Notes: generated from the sequence alone by a model not told the origin. Positions 26,544-36,445 are shown, numbered from the stretch's first letter. The stretch: 64,000 bases of DNA from Agrococcus baldri (GCA_900114805.1 FOZN01000002.1:372001-436000); one strand, 5' to 3'. Numbers and translations: made by a program.

Positions 26544-27440
26544 TCAGAGCACAGGATCGGTGGGGCGGATGCGCTCTGCCTCGATCGCGGGATGCCCCAG
26601 CACGCGTCCGACCAGGTGGGCGCTGCCGCCGATCAGCGTGACGTCGAGGTCGAGGTCGGTCGCGACGAACCAGGCGGGGGCGCCGTGCGGCTCGACCGGC
26701 CAGATCGCGTTGGGCGTGCGGTACTCGAGCGGGCGATCGGCTCGCCAGCCGAGGCCCGCCGACTCGACCCACGACGGGTCGGCGAAGGCCGCGAGCTGCG
26801 CGCGCAGCAGCACGTGGCCGCGGCCCTGCTGCTCGCGCGGCAGCCCGAGCACGTGCTGCGCCCGCATCGCGGCCAGCACCTCAGGGTCGACGGCAGCGGT
26901 CTGCTCGGCGCGGTGCTCGGCCTGCGCTCGCCGCGTCTCGCGTCGCCGCTCCCACCAGCTCGCGGCCTCGGGGAACGCCAGGAACACGCTCGAGCCGCGC
27001 GGGTCGAGCCCGCTGCCCTCCCACACCGCCGCGAGCACCTCGGCGTCGCCGTGGCTCTCGAGCAGCAGCTCGGTGAGTGTCGCCAGCAGCGGCACGGGGA
27101 TGTCGAGGCCGTGCGCGCCGAACACGCGACGCCCGTCCGGCAGATCGATCGAGTCGTCGCCGAAGCGGGACTGCCAGACGGTGGAGGGCTCGCGCTCCCC
27201 CACCCGATCGCCGATCAGCTCGGCGGCCTCTGCCCACGTGATCTCGCGCGCGGCGTACTGGACGTTGCCCCACGCATCCGTCTGCGACGTCGGCGTCTCG
27301 AGCGTCGCCGGGTGCAGGATGCGCGCGTAGGCCTCGAAGATCGGCGGCACGTTGGCGGCGACCGAGCCGAAATCGCTCAGCGACTCCTGCACCCAGCGGG
27401 CGAGACCGACGTCGCGCTCGACGCGCAGCGGGCCTGCCAC
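26544..27440 (-). CDS. Conserved hypothetical protein, downstream of dcd
   Basis: A 298-residue soluble protein starting with GTG. It contains RVERDVGLARWVQESLSDFGSV, PPIFEAYARILHPA, WSxAAELIGDRVG-like ITWAEAAELIGDRVG, and a C-terminal EPHGAPAWFVATDLDLDVTLIGGS segment that is well conserved in actinobacterial proteins of unknown function. No signal peptide or membrane helix is seen. Its start is 3 bp after the dcd stop codon, so it is coupled to dcd. I cannot assign a function. Confidence 0.75.
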   Translation of the reverse strand: MAGPLRVERDVGLARWVQESLSDFGSVAANVPPIFEAYARILHPATLETPTSQTDAWGNVQYAAREITWAEAAELIGDRVGEREPSTVWQSRFGDDSIDLPDGRRVFGAHGLDIPVPLLATLTELLLESHGDAEVLAAVWEGSGLDPRGSSVFLAFPEAASWWERRRETRRAQAEHRAEQTAAVDPEVLAAMRAQHVLGLPREQQGRGHVLLRAQLAAFADPSWVESAGLGWRADRPLEYRTPNAIWPVEPHGAPAWFVATDLDLDVTLIGGSAHLVGRVLGHPAIEAERIRPTDPVL

Positions 27441-27443
27441 GGG

Positions 27444-28037
27444 CTACTCGGTCTCGGGCGCGTCGAGCACCGTGCGGTGGAAGCTCTGGAAGGAGCGCGA
27501 GGCGGTGGGGCCGCGCTGCCCCTGGTAGCGATTGAGGTTCGCGCCCTGGCCGTAGGGCGTCTCGGCGGGCGAGGAGAGCTGGAAGTAGCAGACCTGCCCG
27601 ATCTTCATGCCCGGCCACAGCTTGATCGGCAGCGTCGAGACGTTGGAGAGCTCGAGCGTGACATGGCCGGAGAAGCCCGGGTCGATGAAGCCGGCGGTCG
27701 AGTGGGTCAGCAGTCCCAGCCGCCCCAGCGACGACTTGCCCTCGAGGCGCGCGGCGACGTCGTCGGGCAACGTGATCCGCTCGTAGGTGGCGCCGAGCAC
27801 GAACTCGCCCGGGTGCAGGATGAACGGCTCGTCGTGGTCGACCTCGACCAGCCGGGTGAGCTCGGGCTGATCCTCCGCCGGGTCGATGAACGGGTACTTG
27901 TGGTTGTCGAACAGCCGGAAGCCGCGGTCGAGCCGCACGTCGACGCTCGCCGGCTGCACCATCGCCATCTCGAGCGGGTCGAGGGCGAGCTCGCCCGACT
28001 CGAGCCGGGCACGGATGTCGCGATCACTGAGCAGCAC
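27444..28037 (-). CDS. dcd: dCTP deaminase, probably the bifunctional dCTP deaminase/dUTPase type
   Basis: A 197-residue trimeric enzyme of dTTP synthesis. The MLLSDRDI-type N-terminus, [11 protein letters not shown], the catalytic region [24 protein letters not shown] and the C-terminal [12 protein letters not shown] lid match the family closely. The HSTAG and the overall spacing are those of the mycobacterial/Methanocaldococcus enzymes that convert dCTP directly to dUMP. The GTG at 28037 gives the family N-terminus; the frame remains open upstream but is not conserved-looking. Confidence 0.95.
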   Translation of the reverse strand: MLLSDRDIRARLESGELALDPLEMAMVQPASVDVRLDRGFRLFDNHKYPFIDPAEDQPELTRLVEVDHDEPFILHPGEFVLGATYERITLPDDVAARLEGKSSLGRLGLLTHSTAGFIDPGFSGHVTLELSNVSTLPIKLWPGMKIGQVCYFQLSSPAETPYGQGANLNRYQGQRGPTASRSFQSFHRTVLDAPETE

Positions 28038-28195
28038 GAGTGCGAGCGTATCGCTCGGCGCGCGCCCGCCGCCGGTGCCATCGTCGGTATCCGACACAGC
28101 GGATGCGCTGGCCGCGTTCACAGCCGAAGGGAGGACGATGGGTGCAGGCAGGCCCGGGTGTCGGGTCGTGGCCTGAGGTCGCAGGGGAGGTGGCC

Positions 28196-28636
28196 GTGGA
28201 CGGGAAGCGTGATCGCCGGCTCGAGGACTGGGTCGAGCTCGCGGCTGCCGCCGTCGAGCGCGCGCGCCGCTCGATCGGCGACGACGAGGTGGCCCGCCGG
28301 GTCGACGCCGGTGTGACCGACGAGGACTACGAGGTCGTGGTGCGCGTGCTGCGCACGATGGGCCGCGATCTGCAGTCGACCGGCCCCGACCTCTCGGCGC
28401 TCGACGCCCGGCTGCGCGCCGGGCACGTCGAGCAGCATCCGCACGTGCCGGAGCCTCCGGACGATGTGATGGGAGCGGATGCGGCGCCGGCTGCGGTCGA
28501 GCGGAATCCCGAGCCGACCCTCGCCGACCTGCCCGCGCACGAGCGCGCGAACCTGACGCCTGCGGAGCTGGCGAGGAAGCTCGCGCGGCTGCGCAACCCG
28601 GTCCTCCCCCACCCGCGGCGCGGGCGGGGCGTGTAG
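28196..28636 (+). CDS. Small hypothetical protein with a MarR-like C-terminal helix
   Basis: A 146-residue hydrophilic protein starting with GTG after a strong GGGGAGGTGG ribosome site. The first 65 residues contain [34 protein letters not shown], which resembles the end of MarR-type regulators and the C-terminus of the His-rich protein at 22369-22791. The rest is Pro/Glu/Ala-rich and ends in a basic tail (HPRRGRGV). No DNA-binding helix-turn-helix is visible. The function is unknown. Confidence 0.6.
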   Translation: MDGKRDRRLEDWVELAAAAVERARRSIGDDEVARRVDAGVTDEDYEVVVRVLRTMGRDLQSTGPDLSALDARLRAGHVEQHPHVPEPPDDVMGADAAPAAVERNPEPTLADLPAHERANLTPAELARKLARLRNPVLPHPRRGRGV

Positions 28637-28642
28637 GAGCGC

Positions 28643-29488
28643 TCAGCGCGCCCAGATGCCGCGCACGACGCAGTAGGCGCCGTAGACGATGAGGCCGATC
28701 GCGATCGCGACCAGCGCGATCACGCCGCCCGGCACGGTGGTCAGCGACTGCAGCGCGCCGTCGAGCCCGCCGGTGTCATCGGGCTCGTGCCGCACGGCGG
28801 CGAGCACGAACAGCACGCCCACGATGCCGATCGCGACCCCCTTCGAGACGAAGCCCGGCATGCCGAGCGCCTCGACGAGCCGCCGGAATCGTCGCGGCGG
28901 GGCCACATCCTCGAAGAACTTCCTGCGCAGCCCCCGCAGCACGAACGCCACCCCCACGCCGACGATCACGAGGCCCGCGGCGCCGATGACCCACAGCCCC
29001 GCCGGGCTCGCCATCACGGCAGAGGAGACCGTCTCGGTCGCCTGCTCGCCGTCGACCTCGCCGCCGAGCGCGAAGACCAGCGCCGTGCCGCCGACGACCG
29101 CGTGACCGATGCCGCGACCCGCCGCGCGCAGGGCGTCGCGCCGACTGCGACGCGACTCGGCGATCGCGATGACGAAGGCATGCAGCGCGAGCGCGACGAG
29201 CGCGATGCCGACCACCCACAGCGCGACGCCGCCCACCGCCGTGCGCTCGATCGCGCGCATGGCGCCGGACTGGTCGGCGGGTCCTCCCGCGCCGAACGCG
29301 ATGCCGAGCGCGATGCCGCCGATCACCATGTGCACGACGCCGTTCGCCGACTGGCCGACGCTCTCGACCCAGGAGGTCGCGCGATGCTCCTCGGCCCCGG
29401 CGGCGGCGCGCTGCGCCTTGTGCGCGGCATGCGAGGCCGCATCCGCCGCGTCCGACAGCGGCTCCTGCAGCCCCTCGCTCGACGCCAT
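28643..29488 (-). CDS. DUF1206 membrane protein, copy 1
   Basis: A 281-residue membrane protein with about six helices, arranged as three repeats of a two-helix DUF1206 unit. Each unit carries the small-residue pattern seen in [42 protein letters not shown] and [19 protein letters not shown] 40-residue Ala/Glu/His-rich cytoplasmic arm precedes it. The DUF1206 role is unknown. It is a tandem paralogue of the next gene upstream; both begin in the same direction, with 41 bp between them. Confidence 0.88.
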   Translation of the reverse strand: MASSEGLQEPLSDAADAASHAAHKAQRAAAGAEEHRATSWVESVGQSANGVVHMVIGGIALGIAFGAGGPADQSGAMRAIERTAVGGVALWVVGIALVALALHAFVIAIAESRRSRRDALRAAGRGIGHAVVGGTALVFALGGEVDGEQATETVSSAVMASPAGLWVIGAAGLVIVGVGVAFVLRGLRRKFFEDVAPPRRFRRLVEALGMPGFVSKGVAIGIVGVLFVLAAVRHEPDDTGGLDGALQSLTTVPGGVIALVAIAIGLIVYGAYCVVRGIWAR

Positions 29489-29529
29489 GGGCCAACGTTA
29501 GTCGCGCCGGCCAGGGATCGCCTGGGGCC

Positions 29530-30375
29530 TCAGCGCGACCAGGCGCCGCGGGCGAAGCAGTAGATGCCGTAGAGCATCAGCCCCACGGCGATGCCGACCA
29601 GCGCGAAGACGCCGCCGGGCACCGTGGTGAGCGACTGCAGCGCCGCATCGAGGCCGCCGGCCTCCTCGGGATCGTGCTGCACGGCCGCGGTCAGGAACAG
29701 CACCCCGACGACGACCACCGCCAGCCCTTTGGCGACGTAGCCGACGGTGCCGAGCAGATCGACCAGCCGGCGGAACCTGCGCGGCGGCGAGACGTCCTCG
29801 CGGAACGTGCGCCGTACGCCCTTGACCACGAAGTAGATCCCGATGCCGGCGATCGCCACGCCGACCGCGCCGACCAGCCACGGACCGACGGGCGTGGCCA
29901 TCAGCTGCGAGGAGATGGAGTCCGTGCTCTGCTCGCTGTTCGACGAGCCGCCGACCGCGTAGACGAGTGCCGTCGAGCCGACCGCGGCGTAGGCGATGCC
30001 GCGCCCGGCGTGCTTCAGCGCATCCTTCCCGTCGCGCCGCGAGGCGGCGATGGCGCTGACGAAGGCGTGCAGCGCGAGCAGCACCATCGCGATGCCGACC
30101 GCCCACAGGGCGATGCCGCCGAGCGGGGTCTGCTGCAGCGCGCGCATGGCGCCCGACTGGTCGGCGGAGCCGCCCGAGCCCAGCGCGACGCCCAGGGCGA
30201 TGCCGCCGATGATGAGGTGCACGACGCCGTTGGCGACCTGGCCGACGCCTTCGACCCAGTCTGCGGCGGGATGCCGCCCTGCCCGCTCGGCGACATCCTG
30301 CGCCCCGTCGCTCGCGCGACCTGCCGCATCCTTCGCCCGCGACGCCGCGATGCGCGCACCATCTCCGTCGACCAC
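29530..30375 (-). CDS. DUF1206 membrane protein, copy 2
   Basis: A 281-residue paralogue of the preceding protein, same length and three-unit layout, starting with GTG. Matching segments are ANGVVHLIIGGIALGVALGSGG, GRGIAYAAVGSTALVYAVGG and AKGLAVVVVGVLFLTAAV. The paralogues keep the C-terminal [11 protein letters not shown] and VGLMLYGIYCFARGAWSR regions nearly unchanged. It is divergent from the DUF4062-STAND gene at 30468, sharing a 92-bp gap that must hold both promoters. Confidence 0.88.
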   Translation of the reverse strand: MVDGDGARIAASRAKDAAGRASDGAQDVAERAGRHPAADWVEGVGQVANGVVHLIIGGIALGVALGSGGSADQSGAMRALQQTPLGGIALWAVGIAMVLLALHAFVSAIAASRRDGKDALKHAGRGIAYAAVGSTALVYAVGGSSNSEQSTDSISSQLMATPVGPWLVGAVGVAIAGIGIYFVVKGVRRTFREDVSPPRRFRRLVDLLGTVGYVAKGLAVVVVGVLFLTAAVQHDPEEAGGLDAALQSLTTVPGGVFALVGIAVGLMLYGIYCFARGAWSR

Positions 30376-30467
30376 GTGGCCACCCTATGGCCCTGTCCCC
30401 CTGTGATCGTCCCAGGATTCGCAGAAGATCGTGGCGCAGCAGTGCCTGCTGGGTCGAAGATGTGGCA

Positions 30468-33104
30468 ATGAGTGGGCGCCGACCCGTGATCCGCACCCCC
30501 GATCAGCGCGTGCGGGTCTTCGTCAGCTCCACCCTGCGCGAGCTCGCCGACGAGCGCCGCGCCGTACGTGCCGCGATCGAGCGGCTGCGGCTCGCGCCGG
30601 TGATGTTCGAGCTGGGCGCCAGGCCGCATCCGCCGCGCAGCCTCTACCGCTCGTACCTCGCGCAGAGCGACGTCTTCCTCGGCATCTACGGCGACAGCTA
30701 CGGGTGGGTCGCGGCCGGCGAGGAGCTCTCGGGCCTCGAGGACGAGTACCGGCTCGCGCCGCCGGAGATGCCGAAGCTCATCTACATCCGCGCCTCCGAG
30801 CAGCGGGAACCACGGCTCGAGGCGCTCATCGAGCGCATCCAGCAGGACGACACCGCCGCCTACCTCCCGTTCGGCTCCGCAGCCGAGCTGCAGGAGCAGG
30901 TGATAAGCGACCTCGCGACCCTGCTCGCCGAGCGCTTCGACGAATCGCGCCCGACCCCGAGCCACGCCTCGGGCGGCGCCGACGAGATCCCGCCGACGCC
31001 CGACCTGCGCCTCCCCGTGCCGTACACCTCCACGATCGGCCGCGAGCGCGAGCTCGGCGAGGTGCGGGAGCTGCTCGCCGCCGGCAGCGATCGGGTGATC
31101 AGCCTCATCGGCCCGGGCGGCATCGGCAAGAGCCGGCTCGCGGTCGAGATCGCGCGAGCGACCGAGGACCTCTTCCCCGACGGGCGCTACTTCCTGCCGC
31201 TCGAGGGCGTGTTCGAGCCCGGCCTGCTGCTGCCCACGATCGCGTACGTGCTCGGCATCCGCGACAACGGCGAGGCGGTGCTCGAGGAACGCGTCGCCCG
31301 GGCGCTCGAGGGCCGGCGCGTGCTGCTCGTGCTCGACAACTTCGAGCAGATCATCGACGCCGCGCCGCTGCTCGTGCGGCTCTTCTCGCTCGCACCGAGC
31401 GCGACCTTCCTCGTGACCAGCCGCGTCGTGCTGCGCATCCGCGGCGAACGCGTCTACGACGTGCAGGCACTCGGGGTACCGGATGCGGCGCGCGGTCGTG
31501 CGGGCGCCGCGCGCGCCGAGCGGTCGGCGGCGTGCCGCCTCTTCGTCGACCGTGCGCGGGCCGTGAACCCCGGCTTCGCGCTCACCGACGAGAACGCGGC
31601 GGCCATCGCCGACATCTGCCGCCGGCTCGAGGGGCTGCCGCTCGCGATCGAGCTGGTCGCGGCGAAGGCTCGCATGCTGACCCCGCAGGGCATCGCCGAG
31701 CGGCTCGAGCAGAGCCTGCCGATGCTCACGGCCGCGGCGCGGGATCTGCCCGACCGGCACCAGACGATGCGCGCCACCATCGACTGGAGCGTGAGCCTGC
31801 TCGGCGACGAGGATCGCGGGCTGCTCGAGGACCTCGGCGTCTTCGCCCGCCAGTTCACCCTCGAGGCGGTCGAGGCGCTCGGAGCGGGCCGGGCGTGGGA
31901 GGGCCGCGCGATGGAGGGGGTCGCCGCACTCGTCGATGCCTCGCTCGTCAAGCAGGCGCAGCTCGGCGGGCGCTCGGTGCTGTCGCTGCTGGCGGTCGTG
32001 CGCGAGCACTCCCTCGGCCGGCTCAAGGAGCGCGGCGAGGCCGGGCGCATGCGCGCCGCGCACGCCGACCACTACAGCGCGCTCGTCGCCCGCGTCGCGC
32101 CGGGCCTGCGCGGACCCGGCCAGGCCGAGTCGGTGGTGCAGCTCGGACTCGAGCTGCCCAACCTGCGCGCGGCCGTGCGCCACCTCGTGCACATCGACCG
32201 GCTCGACGACGCGGGCGACTTCGCCTGGCGGCTGCTCGTCTACTGGTGGATCGCCGGCTTCTTCGGCGAGGTGCGCGTGTGGATGCTCGAGCTGCTCGAC
32301 AAGGAGCAGCCGATCACCCCGCACACGCGCGCCGTCGCGTGGTTCTTCGCCCTCTGGAGCGAGATGTGGCAGCGGCCGACCGAGCAGGTCGTCGCCGGAC
32401 TGGGCGAGTGCGTGCGGCTGTTCACCGAGAGCGGCGACGAGGACGCCGCGGCGATGAGCGTGGCCGCGCGCGCCACGGCGCGACTGCAGCTGCCGCTGCC
32501 AGAGCTCGACGCCGCCGAGCGCGAGCTCGGCGAGGCGGTCGAACGGCTCCGCGCGCTCGAGAACCGATGGGCGGAGGCGATCACCGAGGTCTCGCGCGGC
32601 AGGCTTGCGTGGCTGCGCGGCAAGCAGGACGAGGCGCAGTCGCACTTCGACCGCGCGACCGAGGTCGCCGAGGCGAGCGGCGACCTCTTCACGCTCTCGG
32701 TGGCCGGCAACCACCAGGCCCGGCTGCAGCTGGTGCGCGGCGAGGTGGACGCGGCCGAGAGCGGCTGCATCCGCACGCTGCTCGTCTCGACCAGGCTGCA
32801 CTTCGAGGAGGGCGTCGCCTACGGGCTCGAGGGGCTCTGCGCGGTCGCGGCCGCGCGCGGCGACGCCGAGCGCGCGGGCACGCTCGCGGCGGCGGCCGAC
32901 ACCATCCGCCAGCGCATCGGGGTGTTCGACGCCGAGGTCTTCACGGTGCACACGCCGCAGCTCGACGGCATCCGCGCCGCCGACCCCCGCGCGGTGGCCG
33001 CCGGCGAGCTGCGCGGTGCCGAGCTCACAGTGCCCGAGGCGATCGCGCTCGCGCTGCCCGCCCCCGAGCTCGAGCGGATCGCCGCCTCGCTGGTGGGATG
33101 GTGA
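30468..33104 (+). CDS. DUF4062-STAND NTPase-TPR protein, copy 1
   Basis: An 878-residue multidomain signalling protein. Residues 14-100 are a DUF4062 domain (VRVFVSSTLREL, SDVFLGIYGDSYGW, SGLEDEYRLAP), thought to have a TIR-like fold. From about residue 185 comes an NB-ARC-type NTPase: Walker A GPGGIGKS at 215-222, Walker B VLLVLDNFEQ near 285, sensor TFLVTSR, then the LPLAIELVAAKARMLTP winged-helix region and RHQTMRATIDWSVSLL. The C-terminal 340 residues are Ala/Leu-rich TPR-like repeats. There is no DNA-binding domain and no membrane helix. The domain order is effector-switch-sensor, as in STAND immune receptors, though AfsR-like regulators have the same NTPase. The ATG at 30468 starts MSGRRPVIRTP. 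The next gene overlaps its stop codon and is a paralogue. Confidence 0.9.
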   Translation: MSGRRPVIRTPDQRVRVFVSSTLRELADERRAVRAAIERLRLAPVMFELGARPHPPRSLYRSYLAQSDVFLGIYGDSYGWVAAGEELSGLEDEYRLAPPEMPKLIYIRASEQREPRLEALIERIQQDDTAAYLPFGSAAELQEQVISDLATLLAERFDESRPTPSHASGGADEIPPTPDLRLPVPYTSTIGRERELGEVRELLAAGSDRVISLIGPGGIGKSRLAVEIARATEDLFPDGRYFLPLEGVFEPGLLLPTIAYVLGIRDNGEAVLEERVARALEGRRVLLVLDNFEQIIDAAPLLVRLFSLAPSATFLVTSRVVLRIRGERVYDVQALGVPDAARGRAGAARAERSAACRLFVDRARAVNPGFALTDENAAAIADICRRLEGLPLAIELVAAKARMLTPQGIAERLEQSLPMLTAAARDLPDRHQTMRATIDWSVSLLGDEDRGLLEDLGVFARQFTLEAVEALGAGRAWEGRAMEGVAALVDASLVKQAQLGGRSVLSLLAVVREHSLGRLKERGEAGRMRAAHADHYSALVARVAPGLRGPGQAESVVQLGLELPNLRAAVRHLVHIDRLDDAGDFAWRLLVYWWIAGFFGEVRVWMLELLDKEQPITPHTRAVAWFFALWSEMWQRPTEQVVAGLGECVRLFTESGDEDAAAMSVAARATARLQLPLPELDAAERELGEAVERLRALENRWAEAITEVSRGRLAWLRGKQDEAQSHFDRATEVAEASGDLFTLSVAGNHQARLQLVRGEVDAAESGCIRTLLVSTRLHFEEGVAYGLEGLCAVAAARGDAERAGTLAAAADTIRQRIGVFDAEVFTVHTPQLDGIRAADPRAVAAGELRGAELTVPEAIALALPAPELERIAASLVGW

Positions 33105-35758
33105 GCGCCGCGAAGGAGCCGCGCGCACCCGCCCGCGCGACCACCGCGCACGACGCGGGCACACGCATCCGCACCCCCGACCAGCGCCTGCGCGTGTTCG
33201 TCTCGTCGACGCTCCGCGAGCTCGAGGCCGAGCGCCGTGCCGTGCGCGCCGCGATCGAACGGCTGCGGCTCGCGCCGGTGATGTTCGAGCTGGGCGCGCG
33301 GCCGCATCCGCCACGCGACCTCTACCGCGCCTACCTCGAGCAGAGCGACGTGTTCGTGGGCATCTACGGCGAGCGCTACGGCTGGATCGCGCCGGACGAG
33401 ACGATCTCCGGCCTCGAGGACGAGTACCGGCTCGCGCCGGCCGGCATGCCGCGGCTCATCTACCTGCTGGCGGGCGCGGAGCGGGAGCCGCGCCTCGACG
33501 AGCTCGTCGACCGCATCGAGCGCGACGACGCCGCCTCCTACAAGGCCTACGCATCGCCGGAGGAGCTCGCGGAGCTCGTCGAGGCAGACCTCGCGACGCT
33601 GCTCGCCGAACGATTCGACAGCGCGCGCTCGGTAGCCGGCCCCGCGACCGCCGAAGGCCGGCCCGACCTGCTGGCCGCCCGCATCCCCTCGGCCTACACG
33701 CGGCTGGTCGGCCGCGACCGAGAGCTCGCCGCCGTGCTCGCGCTGCTGGCCGATCGCGACAACCGGCTCGTGACCCTGCTGGGGCCGGGCGGCATCGGCA
33801 AGAGCCGCCTCGCGATCGCGATCGCGGAGGCCGCCGGCGCGCACTTCCCCGACGGCACGGCGTTCGTGCCGCTGGAGAACGTGCTCGAGCCCGAGCTGCT
33901 GCTGCCGACGATCGGTCACGCGATCGGCGTGCGCGACAGCGGCGAGCTGCCGATCGAGCAGCGCCTCGCGATCGCGCTCGAGGGCAGGCGCATGCTCCTC
34001 GTGCTCGACAACTTCGAGCAGCTCGTCGCCGCGTCGCCGATCCTCGTGCGGCTGCTCACGATCGCGCCCGACGCGACGTTCCTCGTCACGAGCCGTGCGG
34101 TGCTGCGCGTGCGCGGCGAGCGGGTCGTCGACGTGCCGCCGCTCGCCACGCACGACCCGGCGTCGCCGGACTCGGTCGCTCGCGCGCGCACGGCCCCTGC
34201 CGTCGAGCTGCTCGTCGAGCGCGCGCACGCCGTCAAGCCCGACTTCGAGGTGACCGAGGCCAACATCGAGGCGATCGTCGGGATCTGCAGGGTGCTCGAG
34301 GGCCTGCCGCTCGCGATCGAGCTCGCCGCTGCGCGCATGCGGGTGCTCACCCCCGCGGCCATCCTGCAGCGGCTCGATCGCCAGCTGCCGCTGCTCGTCG
34401 ACGCCTCGCGCGACCTGCCGCCGCGGCAGCGCACGCTGCGCTCGACGATCGAGTGGTCGACGGGGCTGCTGGCCGAGTCCGAGCGCCGCGTGCTGCGGGA
34501 GCTCGCCGTCTTCGCCCCCGGCTTCACGCTCGAGTCGGTCGAGGCGTTCGCCGCAGCGCGCGGATGGGATGTCGACGTGGTCGCGGCGCTCGAGGCCCTC
34601 GTCGACAGCTCTCTGGTCGAGCAGGCCGACATCGATGGCGAAGCGGTCTTCTCGATGCTGGCGACCGTGCGCGAGCACGGGATCGAGCGGCTGAGCGAGA
34701 CGGGCGAGGAGGACGCCGCGCGCAGCGCGCACGCGGCGGTCTACGCCGAGCTGGCACGGCGCGAGGGGCGAGGGCTCGGCTTCAGTCAGCAGATGTCGGC
34801 CGTGCAGCGACTGAACCTCGAGCGCTCTAACCTGCGAGCCGCGGTGCGCCACCTCACGAGCGCCGGTGATGTCGAGATGGCCGCCGATGTCGCCTGGCGG
34901 CTGTTCCTCTACTGGTGGATGGGCGCGTACCTGATGGAGGTCGCGCTGTGGATGGAGGAGGTGCTCGCGCGGCCCGCCGAGACGGTGTCGCCGCGCGCGC
35001 GGGCGACCGCGGCGTTCTTCATCGCCTGGCGCGACATGTGGCTGCGGCCATCGCATGAGATCCCCACCGGGCTGCTCGCCGCGGCCGCCGACTTCGCCGC
35101 CGATGGCGACGACCTCGGCGCCGCGATGTGCATCGCCACCGCTGGCTTCGCCGAGATCAACACCGCCGATCCCGACATCGAGCAGGCCGGCGCGTGGCTG
35201 CACGAGGGCACACGGCGGTTCCACGAGCTCGGCGCGGGATGGGGCGAGAGCCTCGCGCTCGTCGCGCTCGCGCGCATCTCGGCGCTCACCGGCGACCTCG
35301 CGTCGGCCACCACGCAATCGCAGCGCGCCGTCGAGGCCGCTGTCGGCAGCGGCGATCGCTTCGCCGCCACCGTCGCGACGCACCACCTCGCTCGCATGCA
35401 CCTGTTCGTGGGCCGCGTCGAGGAGGCAGAGCGGATGCTGCTCGATGCGGTCGCCGGCTCGGTGGCGCTGCGCCACGAGGAGGGCATCGCGTACGGGCTC
35501 GAGGGGCTCGCCGCGACCGCCGCGACGCGCGACGACGTCGAGCGGGCCGGTGTGCTCGCCGGCGCCGCCGCGGCGATCCGCAAGCGCACCGCGATGTTCG
35601 ATGCGCCCGCCTTCGTCTTCCACACCCGCTACCTCGCGGAGCTCGCCGAGCGGGTGGATCCGGACCGGCTGCGCGTCGCTGAGAAGCGCGGCCGCGAATA
35701 CGGCGCCTTCGAGGCCGCCGACTACGCACTGACCGGGCGCACGGGCAGCACCGGCTAG
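33098..35758 (+). CDS. DUF4062-STAND NTPase-TPR protein, copy 2
   Basis: An 886-residue paralogue of the preceding gene, beginning inside its last codons (ATG 33098, or GTG 33101). A 20-residue basic/Ala-rich lead precedes the DUF4062 domain, which is almost the same as in copy 1: RVFVSSTLREL, AAIERLRLAPVMFELGARPH and SGLEDEYRLAP are shared. The NTPase keeps GPGGIGKSRL, VLDNFEQL and FLVTSRAVL. The TPR region has diverged clearly. Conserved effector and divergent sensor suggest the pair responds to different inputs with one output. The end is at a normal stop; the next gene starts 27 bp later. Confidence 0.9.
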   Translation: MVSAAKEPRAPARATTAHDAGTRIRTPDQRLRVFVSSTLRELEAERRAVRAAIERLRLAPVMFELGARPHPPRDLYRAYLEQSDVFVGIYGERYGWIAPDETISGLEDEYRLAPAGMPRLIYLLAGAEREPRLDELVDRIERDDAASYKAYASPEELAELVEADLATLLAERFDSARSVAGPATAEGRPDLLAARIPSAYTRLVGRDRELAAVLALLADRDNRLVTLLGPGGIGKSRLAIAIAEAAGAHFPDGTAFVPLENVLEPELLLPTIGHAIGVRDSGELPIEQRLAIALEGRRMLLVLDNFEQLVAASPILVRLLTIAPDATFLVTSRAVLRVRGERVVDVPPLATHDPASPDSVARARTAPAVELLVERAHAVKPDFEVTEANIEAIVGICRVLEGLPLAIELAAARMRVLTPAAILQRLDRQLPLLVDASRDLPPRQRTLRSTIEWSTGLLAESERRVLRELAVFAPGFTLESVEAFAAARGWDVDVVAALEALVDSSLVEQADIDGEAVFSMLATVREHGIERLSETGEEDAARSAHAAVYAELARREGRGLGFSQQMSAVQRLNLERSNLRAAVRHLTSAGDVEMAADVAWRLFLYWWMGAYLMEVALWMEEVLARPAETVSPRARATAAFFIAWRDMWLRPSHEIPTGLLAAAADFAADGDDLGAAMCIATAGFAEINTADPDIEQAGAWLHEGTRRFHELGAGWGESLALVALARISALTGDLASATTQSQRAVEAAVGSGDRFAATVATHHLARMHLFVGRVEEAERMLLDAVAGSVALRHEEGIAYGLEGLAATAATRDDVERAGVLAGAAAAIRKRTAMFDAPAFVFHTRYLAELAERVDPDRLRVAEKRGREYGAFEAADYALTGRTGSTG

Positions 35759-35785
35759 CGTGGCCGCGACGAGCGAAGGAGCAGC

Positions 35786-36445
35786 ATGGCGATCAGCACG
35801 GGCGACGACACCGCGACCCGCTGGCACGGCACCGAGGGCGACCCGGTCGTGGTGGTGCTGCACGACTGGAACGGGCGCCTGCCCTGGGCCGAGTCCTTCG
35901 GCGCTCGGCTGGCGGCGGAGGGATTCCGGGTCGCCGTGCCCGATCTCTACGACGGCCGCAGCTCGACCGCCGACGCCGACGCGCGGGTGCTGCTGAAGGA
36001 GCGCACCGCCGACATGGATGGCGCGCACCGCATCGTGAGCGAGACGATCGGCGAGGCCCGCGCGCTCGGCAGTCCGGCGGCCGCGCTGGTCGGCTTCTCG
36101 ATGGGCAGCATGATCGCGCTCGAGTACGCGGCGCAGGGCTCGGTGGATGCGGTGGTCGCCTACTACGGCTCGGCGCGCGACGTGCGCGTGCCGCTGCGGG
36201 TGCCGGTGCTGTTCCAGCTCGCCGAGCGCGACTCCTGGCGCGGCAGGGAGTCGCCCACCGCGATGCGGGAGCGGCTGGCCGGCGAGGGCTTCGACGGGGT
36301 CGAGATCCGCCACTACGCGGGCGCGGTGCACGGCTTCCAGAACGAGCAGGTGGCTCAGAAGTTCAGTGCGGATGCGTCGGCCGCGGCCTGGGAGGCGACA
36401 CTCGCGTTCCTGCGCGCGCACCTGCTCGGCCCGGTCGCGAGCTGA
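35786..36445 (+). CDS. Dienelactone hydrolase family protein
   Basis: A 219-residue alpha/beta hydrolase. It has VVVVLHDWNGRLPW in place of the oxyanion loop, the nucleophile elbow GFSMGSM with Ser (DLH enzymes usually have Cys), and the late catalytic pair around LAERDSW and the His of YAGAVHGFQNE. The VPDLYDGR segment after the second strand is typical of the DLH group. Substrates in the group include lactones and carboxylic esters; none is indicated here. It sits 27 bp behind the STAND pair and could be co-transcribed with it. Confidence 0.82.
   Translation: MAISTGDDTATRWHGTEGDPVVVVLHDWNGRLPWAESFGARLAAEGFRVAVPDLYDGRSSTADADARVLLKERTADMDGAHRIVSETIGEARALGSPAAALVGFSMGSMIALEYAAQGSVDAVVAYYGSARDVRVPLRVPVLFQLAERDSWRGRESPTAMRERLAGEGFDGVEIRHYAGAVHGFQNEQVAQKFSADASAAAWEATLAFLRAHLLGPVAS

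Noticed and set aside
30015-36421. Very long open frames on the strand opposite the STAND genes
   Set aside because: They are antisense shadows produced by strong GC-ending codon use; they have no ribosome sites, no family resemblance and biased Arg/Ala/Gly composition.
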